A stretch of 64,000 nt of DNA from an uncultured Elusimicrobia bacterium (GTDB lineage Bacteria; Elusimicrobiota; Elusimicrobia; UBA1565; UBA9628), in assembly GCA_903830945.1 (NCBI GenBank), contig CAIKVT010000026.1:83823-147822 (forward strand), in the 5' to 3' direction. Shown here piece after piece: positions 1 to 9,600 of the stretch; the first letter of the stretch is position 1, and the number at the start of each line of letters is the position of its first letter. Under the pieces are notes generated by a model, which made no database searches, had not been told where the DNA came from, and saw only the letters and a program-made list of their open reading frames with translations. Position numbers and translations under genes: made by a program.

Positions 1-240
1 GGCCTGGGCTCGCTGCGCAGCACCTTGTTCCTCTTCACACCGGAGTTCGGCCCGGACGGCAAGCCGGAAGCCATGCTCTTAACGGGAGGCGGCTGGGGCC
101 ATGCGGTGGGCATGTGCCAGTCCGGCGCCATGGGTCGGGCAGAGGCCGGGCAGGACTTTCCAATGATCATCCTTTCCTATTATGCCGGCACAGCCCTCGG
201 GCGCTCGGACTATGCGCCTGAAAGTTCCGGACTCCATTGA
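1..240 (+). CDS. SpoIID/LytB-domain protein, C-terminal part (5' end outside window)
   Basis: The reading frame is open from base 1 and ends in TGA at 238-240, so only the last 79 residues are present. They carry GGGWGHAVGMCQSGAMG followed by ILSYYAGT, the C-terminal signature of the SpoIID/LytB family (usually G-W-G-H-G-V-G-M-S-Q-x-G-A, then YYPGT). In sporulating bacteria SpoIID is a septal peptidoglycan lytic transglycosylase; relatives in non-sporulating Gram-negative bacteria are probably secreted cell-wall enzymes. The catalytic region lies upstream of the window, so activity cannot be judged. The end of this frame runs to within 35 bases of the next start. Family call is firm, exact role is not. 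Confidence 0.85.
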   Translation, partial: GLGSLRSTLFLFTPEFGPDGKPEAMLLTGGGWGHAVGMCQSGAMGRAEAGQDFPMIILSYYAGTALGRSDYAPESSGLH

Positions 241-274
241 AATGAGCCCACGGCAAAGGTATGATGACAGGCAT

Positions 275-940
275 ATGCGTCATTCTCATGCGTGGCTGAT
301 CTGCGCCGCAGCGGCGTCGCTGAGCGCCGGCTGCTCCGGCTCCGTCCCCCTGCGTGGCGGCCACCCCGATCAAGGCATCGCGGCTATCATCCTGGGCGCG
401 CGCTTCATCACTCCCTCCGGGGAGACGCAGTCCGGCCGATTTTATATCAACCTCGAAGGAGAGGAGGGAAGACGAGCGGAGATATACCGCGTGCCCATCG
501 TGCCGCATCAGACCCTGCTCTACCAAATCGAGCCTGACATCTATCGCCTCAGCGTCACACGCAACTGGCTGGGCTTCCCCCAGCCGACGCTCAAGGTGCG
601 CATCGCGGGCCGAACCTACCGCATGCCCTTCCCGCGCGAAGTCCTGCGCAAGGCGCCATGCAACATCAAGGGAAAGAAAGTCGTCCCCATCGGCGTCTTC
701 GAGGTCCAGCTTCAACAGGCTCTGCCCGGCCAAGCCCCAAAAGTCCAAATATACATCGACGACTCCATCCCGACCCGCCGGCAGCTCGTGCAGTCCATCA
801 TCCACCAGATGATGGACCCCAACGTCTCCGCGGAAGACCGCGAGAGAGCCATCGCCTGGTCGCGCGCCCTGCAGAACGCTCTCCTGGACATCCTCGCCGA
901 GGCAGAGACCGAGCGCGCTCCGCTCTTCAAGACGCCGTGA
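275..940 (+). CDS. Putative lipoprotein of unknown function
   Basis: 221 residues from the ATG at 275. This start was chosen over earlier in-frame starts (182, 242) because it places a clean lipoprotein signal at the N-terminus: MRHSHAWLICAAAASL then the lipobox LSAGC, giving a lipidated cysteine near residue 20. The mature part is a soluble, mixed alpha/beta sequence with no family I recognise; it has a beta-rich first half and a charged helical C-terminus (residues about 165-215). It follows the SpoIID-like gene closely and may share its transcript, which would fit an envelope role, but that is inference. Confidence 0.7.
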   Translation: MRHSHAWLICAAAASLSAGCSGSVPLRGGHPDQGIAAIILGARFITPSGETQSGRFYINLEGEEGRRAEIYRVPIVPHQTLLYQIEPDIYRLSVTRNWLGFPQPTLKVRIAGRTYRMPFPREVLRKAPCNIKGKKVVPIGVFEVQLQQALPGQAPKVQIYIDDSIPTRRQLVQSIIHQMMDPNVSAEDRERAIAWSRALQNALLDILAEAETERAPLFKTP

Positions 941-951
941 AAAATCCGACC

Positions 952-1014
952 GCGTCGCCGAAGGCGATGCGGAACCGACGCCCGCCTAAGAGAAGAGCGT
1001 CGGTTCCATTAGGG
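952..1014. repeat. Double-hairpin palindromic element, copy A
   Basis: Two stem-loops in a row: 952-959 pairs with 963-970 (8 bp, one G-U), and 971-981 pairs perfectly with 997-1007 (11 bp). They are followed by TTCCATTAGGG. The same plan (hairpin, hairpin, then TTCCGTTRGGGGG) recurs at 43533-43603 in miaB and 45513-45579 in miaA. Read in the frame of the downstream gene it gives ASPKAM and ASVPLG, close to ASPQAM and AGIPLGG of the miaB copy. It lies between the lipoprotein stop and the kinase start. Confidence 0.6.
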
Positions 1015-1860
1015 ATGACAAGCCGCAGCCTCTCCCTCGGCATCGACCTCGGCCGCACCTGGCTGCAAGCCTGCTTAGCCGACCAGGCAGGACGCGTCCT
1101 GCGCCGCTGCCGCTTGCCCTCCGTCCCCTGGATGCATCTGCCCGACGTCCTGCCCCACTTGCGCCGGCTTCTTCGATTCCGCACTCTGCGCCGACTGACC
1201 CTCGGCTCCACCGGACTCTGGACGCCGAAAAGCCTCGCAGCCGCCCGACGTCTATTGCGACCCTGGGCCGACCGGATCACCGCGATCTCTGACGTAGAAC
1301 TAGCGCACGCGGCCGCGTTCAGCGGAGGTCCAGGGATCCTGGTCATAGCCGGAACAGGCTCCATCGCGATCGCGCGGGACCGGCGCGGCCGCTGGCGACG
1401 CGCCGGAGGCTGGGGACAACTGTTGGGGGACGAAGGCTCAGGATTTTGGATCGGACGGGCCGCTCTACGCAATCCGCTCCTGCGGCGCCGACTAAGACAG
1501 GGGCCGTACGACGACGTTTTCCTGACGCACGGCCTGCCGCCCACGCCGGAAAGCGTACGCATCATCGCCAGCCTGGCCCCTCGGGTGCTGCGGCTGGCCC
1601 GCACGGACCCCCAGGCGCGCCACATACGAGACGAAGCGGCGCGGCACCTGAGAGCGCTCGCCCGGCAGGCCGGCCGGAGCCTGCATTGGGAGCGGCTTAT
1701 CCCGGTTTGCTGCTGGGGCGGAGTGTTCCGAGACCGGGCTCTAAACGTAGAATTCCAGCGCGAACTGGGGCAGCAACATTATCGGATACTGCGGCCGCGG
1801 ATGGCAGCCGACATCGCGGCGGCCATGCTGCCCATTGACCGCGTCTCAACGAGGGGGTAG
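1015..1860 (+). CDS. BadF/BadG/BcrA/BcrD-type ATPase, N-acetylglucosamine kinase-like
   Basis: 281 residues from the ATG at 1015. The sugar-kinase/ASKHA fold is shown by the phosphate-1 loop GIDLGRT at residues 9-15, the phosphate-2 loop IAGTGSIAIA near residue 110 and the GDEGSGFWIG segment near residue 140, an order typical of BadF-type ATPases and eukaryotic N-acetylglucosamine kinase. It probably phosphorylates an amino sugar or a related small metabolite in the cytoplasm; substrate is unknown. The frame stays open far upstream (to 658), but that part overlaps the lipoprotein gene and the palindromic element, so 1015 is preferred. The start codon sits at the distal edge of that element. 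rpiB follows with its own promoter inside the 3' end of this gene. Confidence 0.75.
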   Translation: MTSRSLSLGIDLGRTWLQACLADQAGRVLRRCRLPSVPWMHLPDVLPHLRRLLRFRTLRRLTLGSTGLWTPKSLAAARRLLRPWADRITAISDVELAHAAAFSGGPGILVIAGTGSIAIARDRRGRWRRAGGWGQLLGDEGSGFWIGRAALRNPLLRRRLRQGPYDDVFLTHGLPPTPESVRIIASLAPRVLRLARTDPQARHIRDEAARHLRALARQAGRSLHWERLIPVCCWGGVFRDRALNVEFQRELGQQHYRILRPRMAADIAAAMLPIDRVSTRG

Positions 1861-1863
1861 AAT
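1835..1863 (+). promoter_or_regulatory. Promoter of rpiB, leaderless type
   Basis: TTGACC at 1835-1840, a 17-bp spacer, TAGAAT at 1858-1863, then 5 bases to the rpiB ATG at 1869. Transcription would begin at or next to the A of the start codon. Both hexamers match the sigma-70 consensus well. Confidence 0.7.
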
Positions 1864-1868
1864 CAATC

Positions 1869-2330
1869 ATGCGTATAGCTTTAGGCGCCGACCACGGAGG
1901 ATTCGAACTCAAGGGGCTCCTGCACCGTTTTCTGGAGCGCGAAGGCCACACGATCGTCAACGTCGGGGTGGACGCCCCGGACCCAGTGGACTATCCTGAC
2001 TACACTCGCAAGGTCGCAGACTCCGTCCTGCGCGGCCAAGCCGAGCGCGGCATCATGGTCTGCGGCAGCGGGGTCGGAGCCTGCATGGCCGCCAACAAGA
2101 TCCCCGGCATCCGCGCGGGCCTCTGTCACGACACGTACTCCGCGCACCAAGGCGTGGAACACGACGATATCAACGTCCTATGCCTGGGCGGCCGGATCAT
2201 CGGCTCAGAGCTGGCCTGTGAACTCGTCCGGGCCTTCCTGGCCGCCCGGTTCTCGGACGCCGAACGCCACATCCGCCGGCGCGACAAGGTGACCGCGCTG
2301 GAAAAGGAATCCCGGGAGAAAAGACCATGA
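1869..2330 (+). CDS. rpiB: Ribose-5-phosphate isomerase B
   Basis: 153 residues, full length for the RpiB/LacAB family. It interconverts ribulose-5-phosphate and ribose-5-phosphate in the non-oxidative pentose phosphate pathway. The N-terminal GADHGGFELK, the catalytic-loop region GIMVCGSGVGACMAANK (Cys in the CGSG loop) and the VLCLGGRIIG segment are all family hallmarks. Its 3' end overlaps the start of tal-pgi by 4 bp (ATGA), so both are co-transcribed and probably translationally coupled. Together they cover the non-oxidative pentose pathway and its link to glycolysis. Confidence 0.95.
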   Translation: MRIALGADHGGFELKGLLHRFLEREGHTIVNVGVDAPDPVDYPDYTRKVADSVLRGQAERGIMVCGSGVGACMAANKIPGIRAGLCHDTYSAHQGVEHDDINVLCLGGRIIGSELACELVRAFLAARFSDAERHIRRRDKVTALEKESREKRP

Positions 2331-5221
2331 GCAGGACCAACCCCCTCAAGGAACTGTCCCGCTTCGGAGTGAGCGTCTGGCTTGACTCCATCAGCCGGGA
2401 ACTCCTCGAATCCGGGGAGCTCGCACGCCTCATCCGCGAGGACGGAGTCAGCGGCCTGACCTCCAACCCCACGATATTCGCCAACGCCTTGTCTTCCTCT
2501 CAGGACTACGATGAAGCCATCCGCCGCCTCGCCGCGCGGCACCCTGAGCCGCAAGCGCTCTTCGAGGCCCTGGCCACGGAGGACATCCGCGCCGCTGCCG
2601 ATGCGTTGCGGGGAGTGTACGACGAAACCGAAGGACGCGACGGCTTCGCCAGCATCGAGCTGCCGCCGGAGCTGTCCCAGAACGCCACAGCCAGCCACGC
2701 CGAGGCCCTCCGGCTGCACAAGCTCGTGGGACGGCCCAACGTGATGATCAAGATCCCGGGCACGGCCGCGGCCCTGCCCGCCATCACCGAGGTCGTAGCC
2801 GAGGGAGTCCCGGTCAACGTGACGCTGCTGTTCTCGCAGGAGCGCTACGCGCGGGTCATCGACGCCTATCTGCAGGGGCTCGAACTGCGCGCGCGCCAGG
2901 GCAAAGACCTCTCCGTCTGCGCCTCCGTGGCCAGCTTCTTCGTCAGCCGGGTCGACACGAGCATCGACCAAGACCTCCAAGCTCTCGCCGCCCGCGGCGG
3001 CGCCTCGGGCCAGGAGGCCCGTCAACTCCTGGGGCACTGCGCCGTGGCCAACGCCAAACTGGCGTACCAGATATTCAAGAAAGAGTTCTCCGGCCCGCGA
3101 TTCGAGACCCTGCGGCGCAAGGGGGCCAGGCCCCAGCGCTTGCTCTGGGCCTCCACGGGCACCAAGAACCCGGACTACAAGGACACGCTCTACGTCTGCG
3201 AGCTCATCGGGACCGACACGGTCAACACCATGCCGCCGGCCACCCTCAGGGCCTTCCGGGACCACGGGACCTGCCGCCCAAGCATCGAGGATGATATCGC
3301 CGACTCGCGCGCCGTCTGGGAGCGCCTCAAGGCCCTGGGGCTCGACCTCGGTGCGACAATGCGCCGGCTGGAAGACGAGGGCCTCTGGGCCTTCGAGAAG
3401 TCCACCGACGCGATCCTAGAGACCGTAACCGCGAGGAAGTCCTCCGTTCTGGCGCTCGAAGGGCAGGTCGCGGCCGGCCTCCTGGAACTCGCCAGCGCGC
3501 GCTTTTCCCAGCGCCTCTGGAGCAAGGACCCGACGCTCTGGAAATCCGAGCCCGCGCACCAGAAGATCATCCGCAACAGCCTAGGATGGCTCGGCCTGCC
3601 CGATGCCATGGCCTTAAGCCTGGGGCCGGTACGCAACTTCGCCGCCGAGATCCGCGCCGAAGGCTTCACGCACGCCGTGGTGCTGGGGATGGGGGGATCG
3701 AGCCTCGTCTGCGAGGTCTTCCGCCGGGTCTTCGAACCGGCGCCCGACGCCTGCGGCATCGGAAGTTCCGCAGGTGCCGGACGGACGGATTTCCTTACGG
3801 CCGGCGCCCCGGTGCTCGAGGTCCTCGATTCGACCAACCCGGCCACGGTCGCAGCCCTGGAATCGCGCATCACGCTTGAGCATACGCTCTTCTTCGTGTC
3901 GAGCAAGTCCGGCGGAACCGTAGAACCCAACTGCCTGATGAACTACTTCTTCGACAAGGTCTCCCGACGGGCCGGCAGCAAGGCTGGACAGCAGTTCGTG
4001 GCCATAACGGACCCCGGCACCGCCATGGAAAAAGCGGCCATCTCCAGGGGTTTCCGGAAGGTCTTCCTCAACCCATCAGATGTGGGCGGCCGCTTCTCCG
4101 CCCTGTCGCTCTTCGGCCTGGTGCCCGCCGCGGTCATGGGCGTGGACGTAGGCCGGCTGCTCAACTGCGCCCGCGCCATGGCCCGCGCCTGCGCTGACGA
4201 CACCGCCACAGGCGCGGACAACCCGGCTCTGCGCCTGGGCGCCTCTCTAGGGCTGCGCGCCAGAGCAGGCCGCGACAAACTAACCTTGTCTTTATCGCCA
4301 GCCCTGGAGCCCTTAGGCCTCTGGATAGAGCAGCTCATCGCCGAGTCCACCGGAAAAGAGGGCCGCGGCATCCTGCCGGTGCACGGCGAGTCCCTGGGCG
4401 CACCGCAGTCCTACGCGGCGGACCGCGTCTTCGTACGCATAACCCTGCGGCAGCAGCCCGAGCACGACGCTGAGGAACGGCTCGCGGCTCTGGAGAGAGC
4501 CGGGCATCCGGTCCTGCGCTTCTCCTTAGCCGACCGCTATGAACTGGGGGCGCAGTTCTTCCTCTGGGAAGCGGCCACGGCCGTGGCGGGCTTCCTGCTG
4601 AAAGTCGACCCCTTCGACCAGCCCGACGTGCAAAGCGCCAAGGACAAGACCAAGCGTCTGCTCGCCGGCCTGGGGGGGGGAACACTGCCCAAGGAGACGG
4701 CGGACCTACGCGCCGGAGGCCTAGCCGCCTTCGCAGACCAGGCACTGCTCTCGTCCTTGGGCGCCAACCGCGGCCTGGACCTCCCCTTAAGCCGCGTCCT
4801 GGGCGCGCATCTGGCGCGACTCAAGCCCGGAGACTACACGGCCGTGCTCGCCTACGTGCATCCAGACGAAGGCGCCCGGCTGCAGCTGGAAGCCCTCCAG
4901 CGGCACCTGCGCCGGATATCCACGGCGGCGGTGACCGTGCAGTACGGCCCCCGCTACCTGCACTCCACCGGACAACTCTATAAGGGAGGCGCGGCCAACG
5001 GCGTCTTCCTGGAGCTGGTCCAACCCGATGCAGTGGCCTTGCCCGTGCCGGGACAGGACTTCAGCTTCGGGACCCTGCACCGAGCCCAGGCCCGCGGTGA
5101 CTACGCGGCCATGCTGGAAGGGGGGAGGCGCATCCTGCGCCTGGAGTTGGGGACCGCTGTCGAGGAATCGCTGCGGGCCGTAGTCAACGCGGCGGCGGAG
5201 CTGACAGCATGCCCAAGCTAA
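2327..5221 (+). CDS. tal-pgi: Bifunctional transaldolase / glucose-6-phosphate isomerase fusion
   Basis: 964 residues in one frame. Residues 1 to about 365 are a class I transaldolase: NPLKELSRFGVSVWLDSISR, the TSNPTIF motif and MIKIPGTAAALPAI carrying the Schiff-base lysine. Residues about 390-960 are a glucose-6-phosphate isomerase: VVLGMGGSSLVCEVF, FVSSKSGGTVEPN and STGKEGRGILPV are sugar-isomerase landmarks. The fusion links sedoheptulose/fructose exchange directly to fructose-6-phosphate isomerisation. Known as a natural fusion in several phyla. ATGA overlap with rpiB upstream and a 13-bp overlap with kdsC downstream indicate an operon. Confidence 0.95.
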   Translation: MSRTNPLKELSRFGVSVWLDSISRELLESGELARLIREDGVSGLTSNPTIFANALSSSQDYDEAIRRLAARHPEPQALFEALATEDIRAAADALRGVYDETEGRDGFASIELPPELSQNATASHAEALRLHKLVGRPNVMIKIPGTAAALPAITEVVAEGVPVNVTLLFSQERYARVIDAYLQGLELRARQGKDLSVCASVASFFVSRVDTSIDQDLQALAARGGASGQEARQLLGHCAVANAKLAYQIFKKEFSGPRFETLRRKGARPQRLLWASTGTKNPDYKDTLYVCELIGTDTVNTMPPATLRAFRDHGTCRPSIEDDIADSRAVWERLKALGLDLGATMRRLEDEGLWAFEKSTDAILETVTARKSSVLALEGQVAAGLLELASARFSQRLWSKDPTLWKSEPAHQKIIRNSLGWLGLPDAMALSLGPVRNFAAEIRAEGFTHAVVLGMGGSSLVCEVFRRVFEPAPDACGIGSSAGAGRTDFLTAGAPVLEVLDSTNPATVAALESRITLEHTLFFVSSKSGGTVEPNCLMNYFFDKVSRRAGSKAGQQFVAITDPGTAMEKAAISRGFRKVFLNPSDVGGRFSALSLFGLVPAAVMGVDVGRLLNCARAMARACADDTATGADNPALRLGASLGLRARAGRDKLTLSLSPALEPLGLWIEQLIAESTGKEGRGILPVHGESLGAPQSYAADRVFVRITLRQQPEHDAEERLAALERAGHPVLRFSLADRYELGAQFFLWEAATAVAGFLLKVDPFDQPDVQSAKDKTKRLLAGLGGGTLPKETADLRAGGLAAFADQALLSSLGANRGLDLPLSRVLGAHLARLKPGDYTAVLAYVHPDEGARLQLEALQRHLRRISTAAVTVQYGPRYLHSTGQLYKGGAANGVFLELVQPDAVALPVPGQDFSFGTLHRAQARGDYAAMLEGGRRILRLELGTAVEESLRAVVNAAAELTACPS

Positions 5222-5757
5222 CGCCTCGCGCCTTGCAAGACCGGCTGCGCCGCGTGCGCCTGGTGCTCATGGACGTCGACGGAGTGCTCACCGACGGCCG
5301 CATCTTCCACCTCGTGGACACCAAGGGCGGCCTCGTCGAGTTCAAGGGCATCCACTCCCAGGACTCCATCGGCCTGAGCTGGCTGGCCCAGTCGGGGCTC
5401 AAGACCGGGGTCATCAGCGGACGCATGTCCCGGGGCGTGGCCGAGCGCATGAAGATCCTGCAGATGTCCTACGTCTACCAGCACAGGCTCGACAAAAAAT
5501 CGGTCTTCGATGAGATCTGCCGGAACGCCCGGGCCGACCCGAAAGAAACGCTCTATATCGGCGACGACCTCCCCGACATCCCCGTCCTGCGCGCGGCCGG
5601 AGTAGGCGTAGCCGTGGCCAACGCCCGGCCTGAGGTGCGCCGCGCCGCCCGATGGGTCACTCGACGAGCCGGGGGCGACGGGGCCGTGCGCGAAGTCGCC
5701 GAGGCCCTGCTCAAGTCCCAAGGGCTCTGGGAAAAAATCCTGGCGAAATTCCGTTGA
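5209..5757 (+). CDS. kdsC: 3-deoxy-D-manno-octulosonate 8-phosphate phosphatase (HAD family, KdsC-like)
   Basis: 182 residues, normal size for the KdsC subfamily of small HAD phosphatases without a cap domain. Visible motifs are MDVDGVLTDG (motif I, nucleophile Asp), VISGR (motif II) and YIGDDLPDIPVL (motif IV, metal-binding acids). It would release Kdo from Kdo-8-phosphate for lipopolysaccharide synthesis, acting as a tetramer in the cytoplasm. The start overlaps the end of tal-pgi by 13 bp; the link is logical because Kdo-8-phosphate is made from arabinose-5-phosphate, itself derived from ribulose-5-phosphate. A related HAD phosphatase activity cannot be excluded. Confidence 0.88.
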   Translation: MPKLTPRALQDRLRRVRLVLMDVDGVLTDGRIFHLVDTKGGLVEFKGIHSQDSIGLSWLAQSGLKTGVISGRMSRGVAERMKILQMSYVYQHRLDKKSVFDEICRNARADPKETLYIGDDLPDIPVLRAAGVGVAVANARPEVRRAARWVTRRAGGDGAVREVAEALLKSQGLWEKILAKFR

Positions 5758-5783
5758 CACGAGCGCGGCATAGACGGTAGAAT
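5754..5783 (+). promoter_or_regulatory. Strong sigma-70 promoter, leaderless type
   Basis: TTGACA at 5754-5759, an 18-bp spacer, TAGAAT at 5778-5783, and only 7 bases to the ATG at 5791. No Shine-Dalgarno sequence is present in those 7 bases. The -35 box overlaps the kdsC stop codon. Confidence 0.75.
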
Positions 5784-5790
5784 CTCGTCA

Positions 5791-6552
5791 ATGGTAGACA
5801 TTTTCGGGATCAAGAAAGAAGCGGAACCCGTCACCCTTTCCGGGAGCGGTGCCTTACCCGCCGCCGACGCCGCCCCCGGCTCGCGCACGCGTCCGACGCT
5901 CTGGGGCGCGCTGTTGGTGGTCGACTCCGTCCTGGTCATCGTCTTCGGCGGAGCGATGGCCGCCAAGCTCTACCAACATCTCAACTCTCCCGTGAGCGTG
6001 GCCCCGGCCGCTCGCCGCAAACCCGGCCGACCGGCCGCGCCTCCCACCGAGGCGCCCAAGCCGGTCGAGGTCTCGGCGGCGCCCCTGACGGCCGGCGCTC
6101 TTCCTTCCGCGCCTGGCCGGCAGGACGGAGGAACTGGGGCGCCTCCGCCAGCGTCCACGGCAGGTCCCAAAGCCGCCAAGCCCTCACTCCTGGCCGAACC
6201 CATAAGGAGCCGGGAAGCGCCCAGGCCCCATCAAGCCGCGGGCAGGACCGCGGAGACGCAGCCTCCCGTCACGCCAGCGACGTCCATGCCCGTCGAAAAG
6301 CGCCATTCCATCCCGGTCGAATTCAAGCTCAAGGCGCCCCATGCCCGCAGCGTCCAATTGATCGGCGCCTTCATCGTGCGCGGCGGCGGCCGACGCGAGA
6401 TGGTCCGGCAGGACGAAGGGATCTGGACCCTGACCCTCTACCTGCTGCCTGGGGACGGCTATCGCTACTGGTTCCTTGTCAACGGCAAGAAGACCCTGGA
6501 CCCGGAAAACAGGCAAATGCAGAGAGGCGCCTCGGTCCTGGTCCTGCCCTAG
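5791..6552 (+). CDS. Membrane-anchored protein with C-terminal glycogen-binding-like (E-set/CBM48) domain
   Basis: 253 residues. Residues 1-30 are cytoplasmic, one transmembrane helix follows at about 31-56 (LWGALLVVDSVLVIVFGGAMAA), then a Pro/Ala-rich disordered linker (about 65-170), then a compact domain from IPVEFKLKAPHARSVQLIGAF to the end. That domain has the features of the AMPK-type glycogen-binding fold: beta strands, a WTLTLYLLPGDGYRYWFLVNG segment and a terminal LDPENRQ. The family binds alpha-glucans or acts as an interaction module. Here it would sit outside the membrane, so it is probably an interaction or scaffold domain. Expressed from its own promoter. Confidence 0.65.
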   Translation: MVDIFGIKKEAEPVTLSGSGALPAADAAPGSRTRPTLWGALLVVDSVLVIVFGGAMAAKLYQHLNSPVSVAPAARRKPGRPAAPPTEAPKPVEVSAAPLTAGALPSAPGRQDGGTGAPPPASTAGPKAAKPSLLAEPIRSREAPRPHQAAGRTAETQPPVTPATSMPVEKRHSIPVEFKLKAPHARSVQLIGAFIVRGGGRREMVRQDEGIWTLTLYLLPGDGYRYWFLVNGKKTLDPENRQMQRGASVLVLP

Positions 6553-6568
6553 CATTTACCAAACGTTA

Positions 6569-6597
6569 TTGTTTTTGTAACAAGGCGATGCTAACCT
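6569..6597 (+). promoter_or_regulatory. Possible promoter of the Kelch-repeat giant
   Basis: TTGTTT at 6569-6574 and TAACCT at 6592-6597 with a 17-bp spacer, 35 bases ahead of the ATG at 6633. The -10 is a moderate match only. Confidence 0.4.
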
Positions 6598-6632
6598 AAG
6601 CGCACGACCAGGCAGAGCATGCCCGTTCGCCT

Positions 6633-9600
6633 ATGCCACGCTATAGATTCGGATTGATTGCCGGGCTCCTCGCCTTGATGGGCGGCTTGCTGTGCATCGG
6701 ACCGGCCGCCGCCGTCAGCATCACTCCTCGCTACGCGCACACCGCGACCCTCATGCCCGACCGCACCATCCTCATCGTTGGCGGAGTGATCGACGGCGTG
6801 GGCACTATCACGACCAACGTTCAGCTCGAAGCCGCCACCGTGGGATCCAACCTGACGGGGCTCTACGTGGCGCGGGCCTCGCACACCGCGACCCTCCTGC
6901 CCAACGGCGAGGTCCTGGTAGCCGGAGGCAGGTGCGACGGCAGCAGCAACGCCAACTGCGTCCGAGCCGATGGCATCACTGCCTGCGGCGGCAGCGCCAC
7001 CTGCTTCGCGAAAACCGTCGAGGTCTACAATCCGATGCTCAACTGCTGGCACCTCGACAACACCAACACGATGTCCTCGGTGCGCTACGACCACACGGCG
7101 ACTCTGCTTCGGACCGGACAATATGCGGGGGAGGTACTGATCTGCGGCGGCCTCGACGGAAGCGGGGCCTCGCTGACATCCTGCGACATATTCAAACCAA
7201 ATGCCGCGCCTTCGGCCTGCGGCAGCGCTCCGGGAAGCTTCGAGTCGGCGCCTCCAGCCCTCACGACGGGCCGCGCCATACATACCGCGACCATGCTGCG
7301 GGACGGGCGCGTCTTTTTGGCCGGAGGCTACAACAGCAGCGTCTCGCCGGCCTATACCAACACCACCGAGATATACGATCCCGAAAAAAAACGAATGACG
7401 CCCGGCCCCGCCCTCGGCCAGGGCCGGGCCTATCACACGGCCACGATGATGGGAGATGGGAGTGTCTTCATCATCGGTGGATTCGACGGCAACGACGTCA
7501 AGGACAACATCGAAGTCTACGACGAACCCTTTCCCTCAAAGACCGGTGGTTTCCTGAGGGGCACCGAGATCGTCAACCCGAGCGGCTCCGCCATACCCTA
7601 CGCCCCCACGATGCCCGTGCGCAAGATGATGCACGCGATCACGCTCCAGGAAGAGGGCACGGTCCTCTCCTGGGGCGGCCTGGGGAACTTCAGCAATTCC
7701 TACCGCGGCCTCAGCGACCCGATCCAAGCGCCGACAGGCTCGATCACCGACACGGTCTCGCTGGGCAGTTGCGACAGCGCTTCGGTATGCACGATCACCA
7801 GCTCGAACTTCGCCACTCAATCGGCGTACCAGCTTAACGATTACGCCGGCAACCTCCACAACGTGTCGGGCGTCATCGCCAGCGGTTGGTCCTCCTACAC
7901 ATCCAATCCCGACAGCCTCACTCCCGCCCCACCTACCATCAAATTCACCGGCGGCACGATCAACTTCACCAACGGCAATCCAGCAGCTGGAACCGGCATC
8001 CACGCGGATCTGGCAGGCAGCACGGTGCAATGCCTCTCCACGGACAGCTGCGGTTATGTGAACCGTACGCTGGACATCGTCGGCGGAAGCGGCACAGCCT
8101 CTCTCACCGTCCCTGCATCTGTGACGGTCACTGCCGCCATTAACAGCGGCACCGCGCTTCACTTCAACGCGTTCGCAAGCGGCCTTTGCATCACGCAACC
8201 CGCAGAAACCATGAACTCGAGCTCCCTCATTCTCACGCTCCAAGTCGGTGGCCTGTCTCCCAATCTCCAAGGCGCGACCTTGAGCAATGTTTACATGACA
8301 TTGACAGGCGGTTCGATCGTCTGGTACGACACCAAGATGGCGCCGATGTACCAATTCACCATCGGATCCGCCCAGAACTCCGTCGCGCTGACCCCCGGCG
8401 GGACGGTGGGCGCAGACGGGACAGTCTCCTTGACCGGCACCTTCAACGTACCCGCCACCCCCGACGTCAACACCGTGGCCCTCACTTCGGCGACGTGCAC
8501 TCCCCCTATCGATACCGCGGTCAATAACCCGGTCTTTAATAGCGTCACGAACCCGTATCCATGGGGCACCTGGCCCAACAATACCATGACGGGAGCGGCA
8601 GGCAACATCACCCAATACGGCGCCAACAAAATCTATGTAGGGCCGATAAACGGCACTCCCCTGACCTTCACCGCGGATTATGCCGTGTCGGTCGTCAAGA
8701 GCATGGTCTTCAGCGACGTCGAGCAGTTCACGCCGGGCGGGCAGTCGCCCATGACCTGGCGCTACGGGACCCACTCCTTCGGCTGGCAGCGCTATGGGCA
8801 CACCATGATCGGGACCTCGGGAGGGGACGCCCAGTTCGTGGGGGGGAAGTCCTGCGACCCCAATTACTGGGACGGCTCTTGCCCGATGGTGCCCGTGCCG
8901 AACCAGGCGACCCCCGCCGCATCTTCCATCGGATCGATAACCATATTCACGCTGAATCCCTTCGTCCAGGTGAGCAACAACCTGAAATTCAATCACGCCA
9001 ACCACACGACCACGCTCCTGCCCAGCGGCAAGATGCTCGTCGCTGGAGGGACCGACGGGCCCGCGATCAGCTCGACCACCGAGATATTCGACCCCGTGGC
9101 CCAGACCTTCACGCTGACGCCCGGCGCCATGCTCGTGCCGCACGCCAATCACACGGCCACCTTGCTGCCCGACGGCCGCGTGCTCGTGGCCGGCGGCGAC
9201 TCCGTCCTCAACACATCGGCGAGCACCCTCGCCGACGCCGAAATCTTCTATCCGGACACGGGCTATTGGCGATCCTACAGCGCCATGAACTCCTCGCGCA
9301 CCTACCATACGGCCACGCTCCTGCCCGACGGGAACGTGCTGGTCGCGGGAGGCTCCGCCAGCGGAAACTACCTGAACTCCACGGAAATTTACTACTCCAC
9401 CGCCATGGCCTGGCGGTCCGTCGGCAGCATGGCCCACCCCCGCAAGCAGCACACCTCCACTTTGCTGCAGAACGGCAAAGTCCTGGTCTTCGGCGGCCAG
9501 GCATCCGGGCCGTTGAACTTTTCCGAACTTTACGACCCCAACACTGGGGGATGGACCGCGGGCGCGAGCGCGCCAAGCTCCGTCTACCTCCATACGGCCA

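Noticed and set aside
2126-3265. 379-residue minus-strand frame inside tal-pgi
   Set aside because: Antisense shadow of a conserved enzyme; no recognisable motif or start signals.
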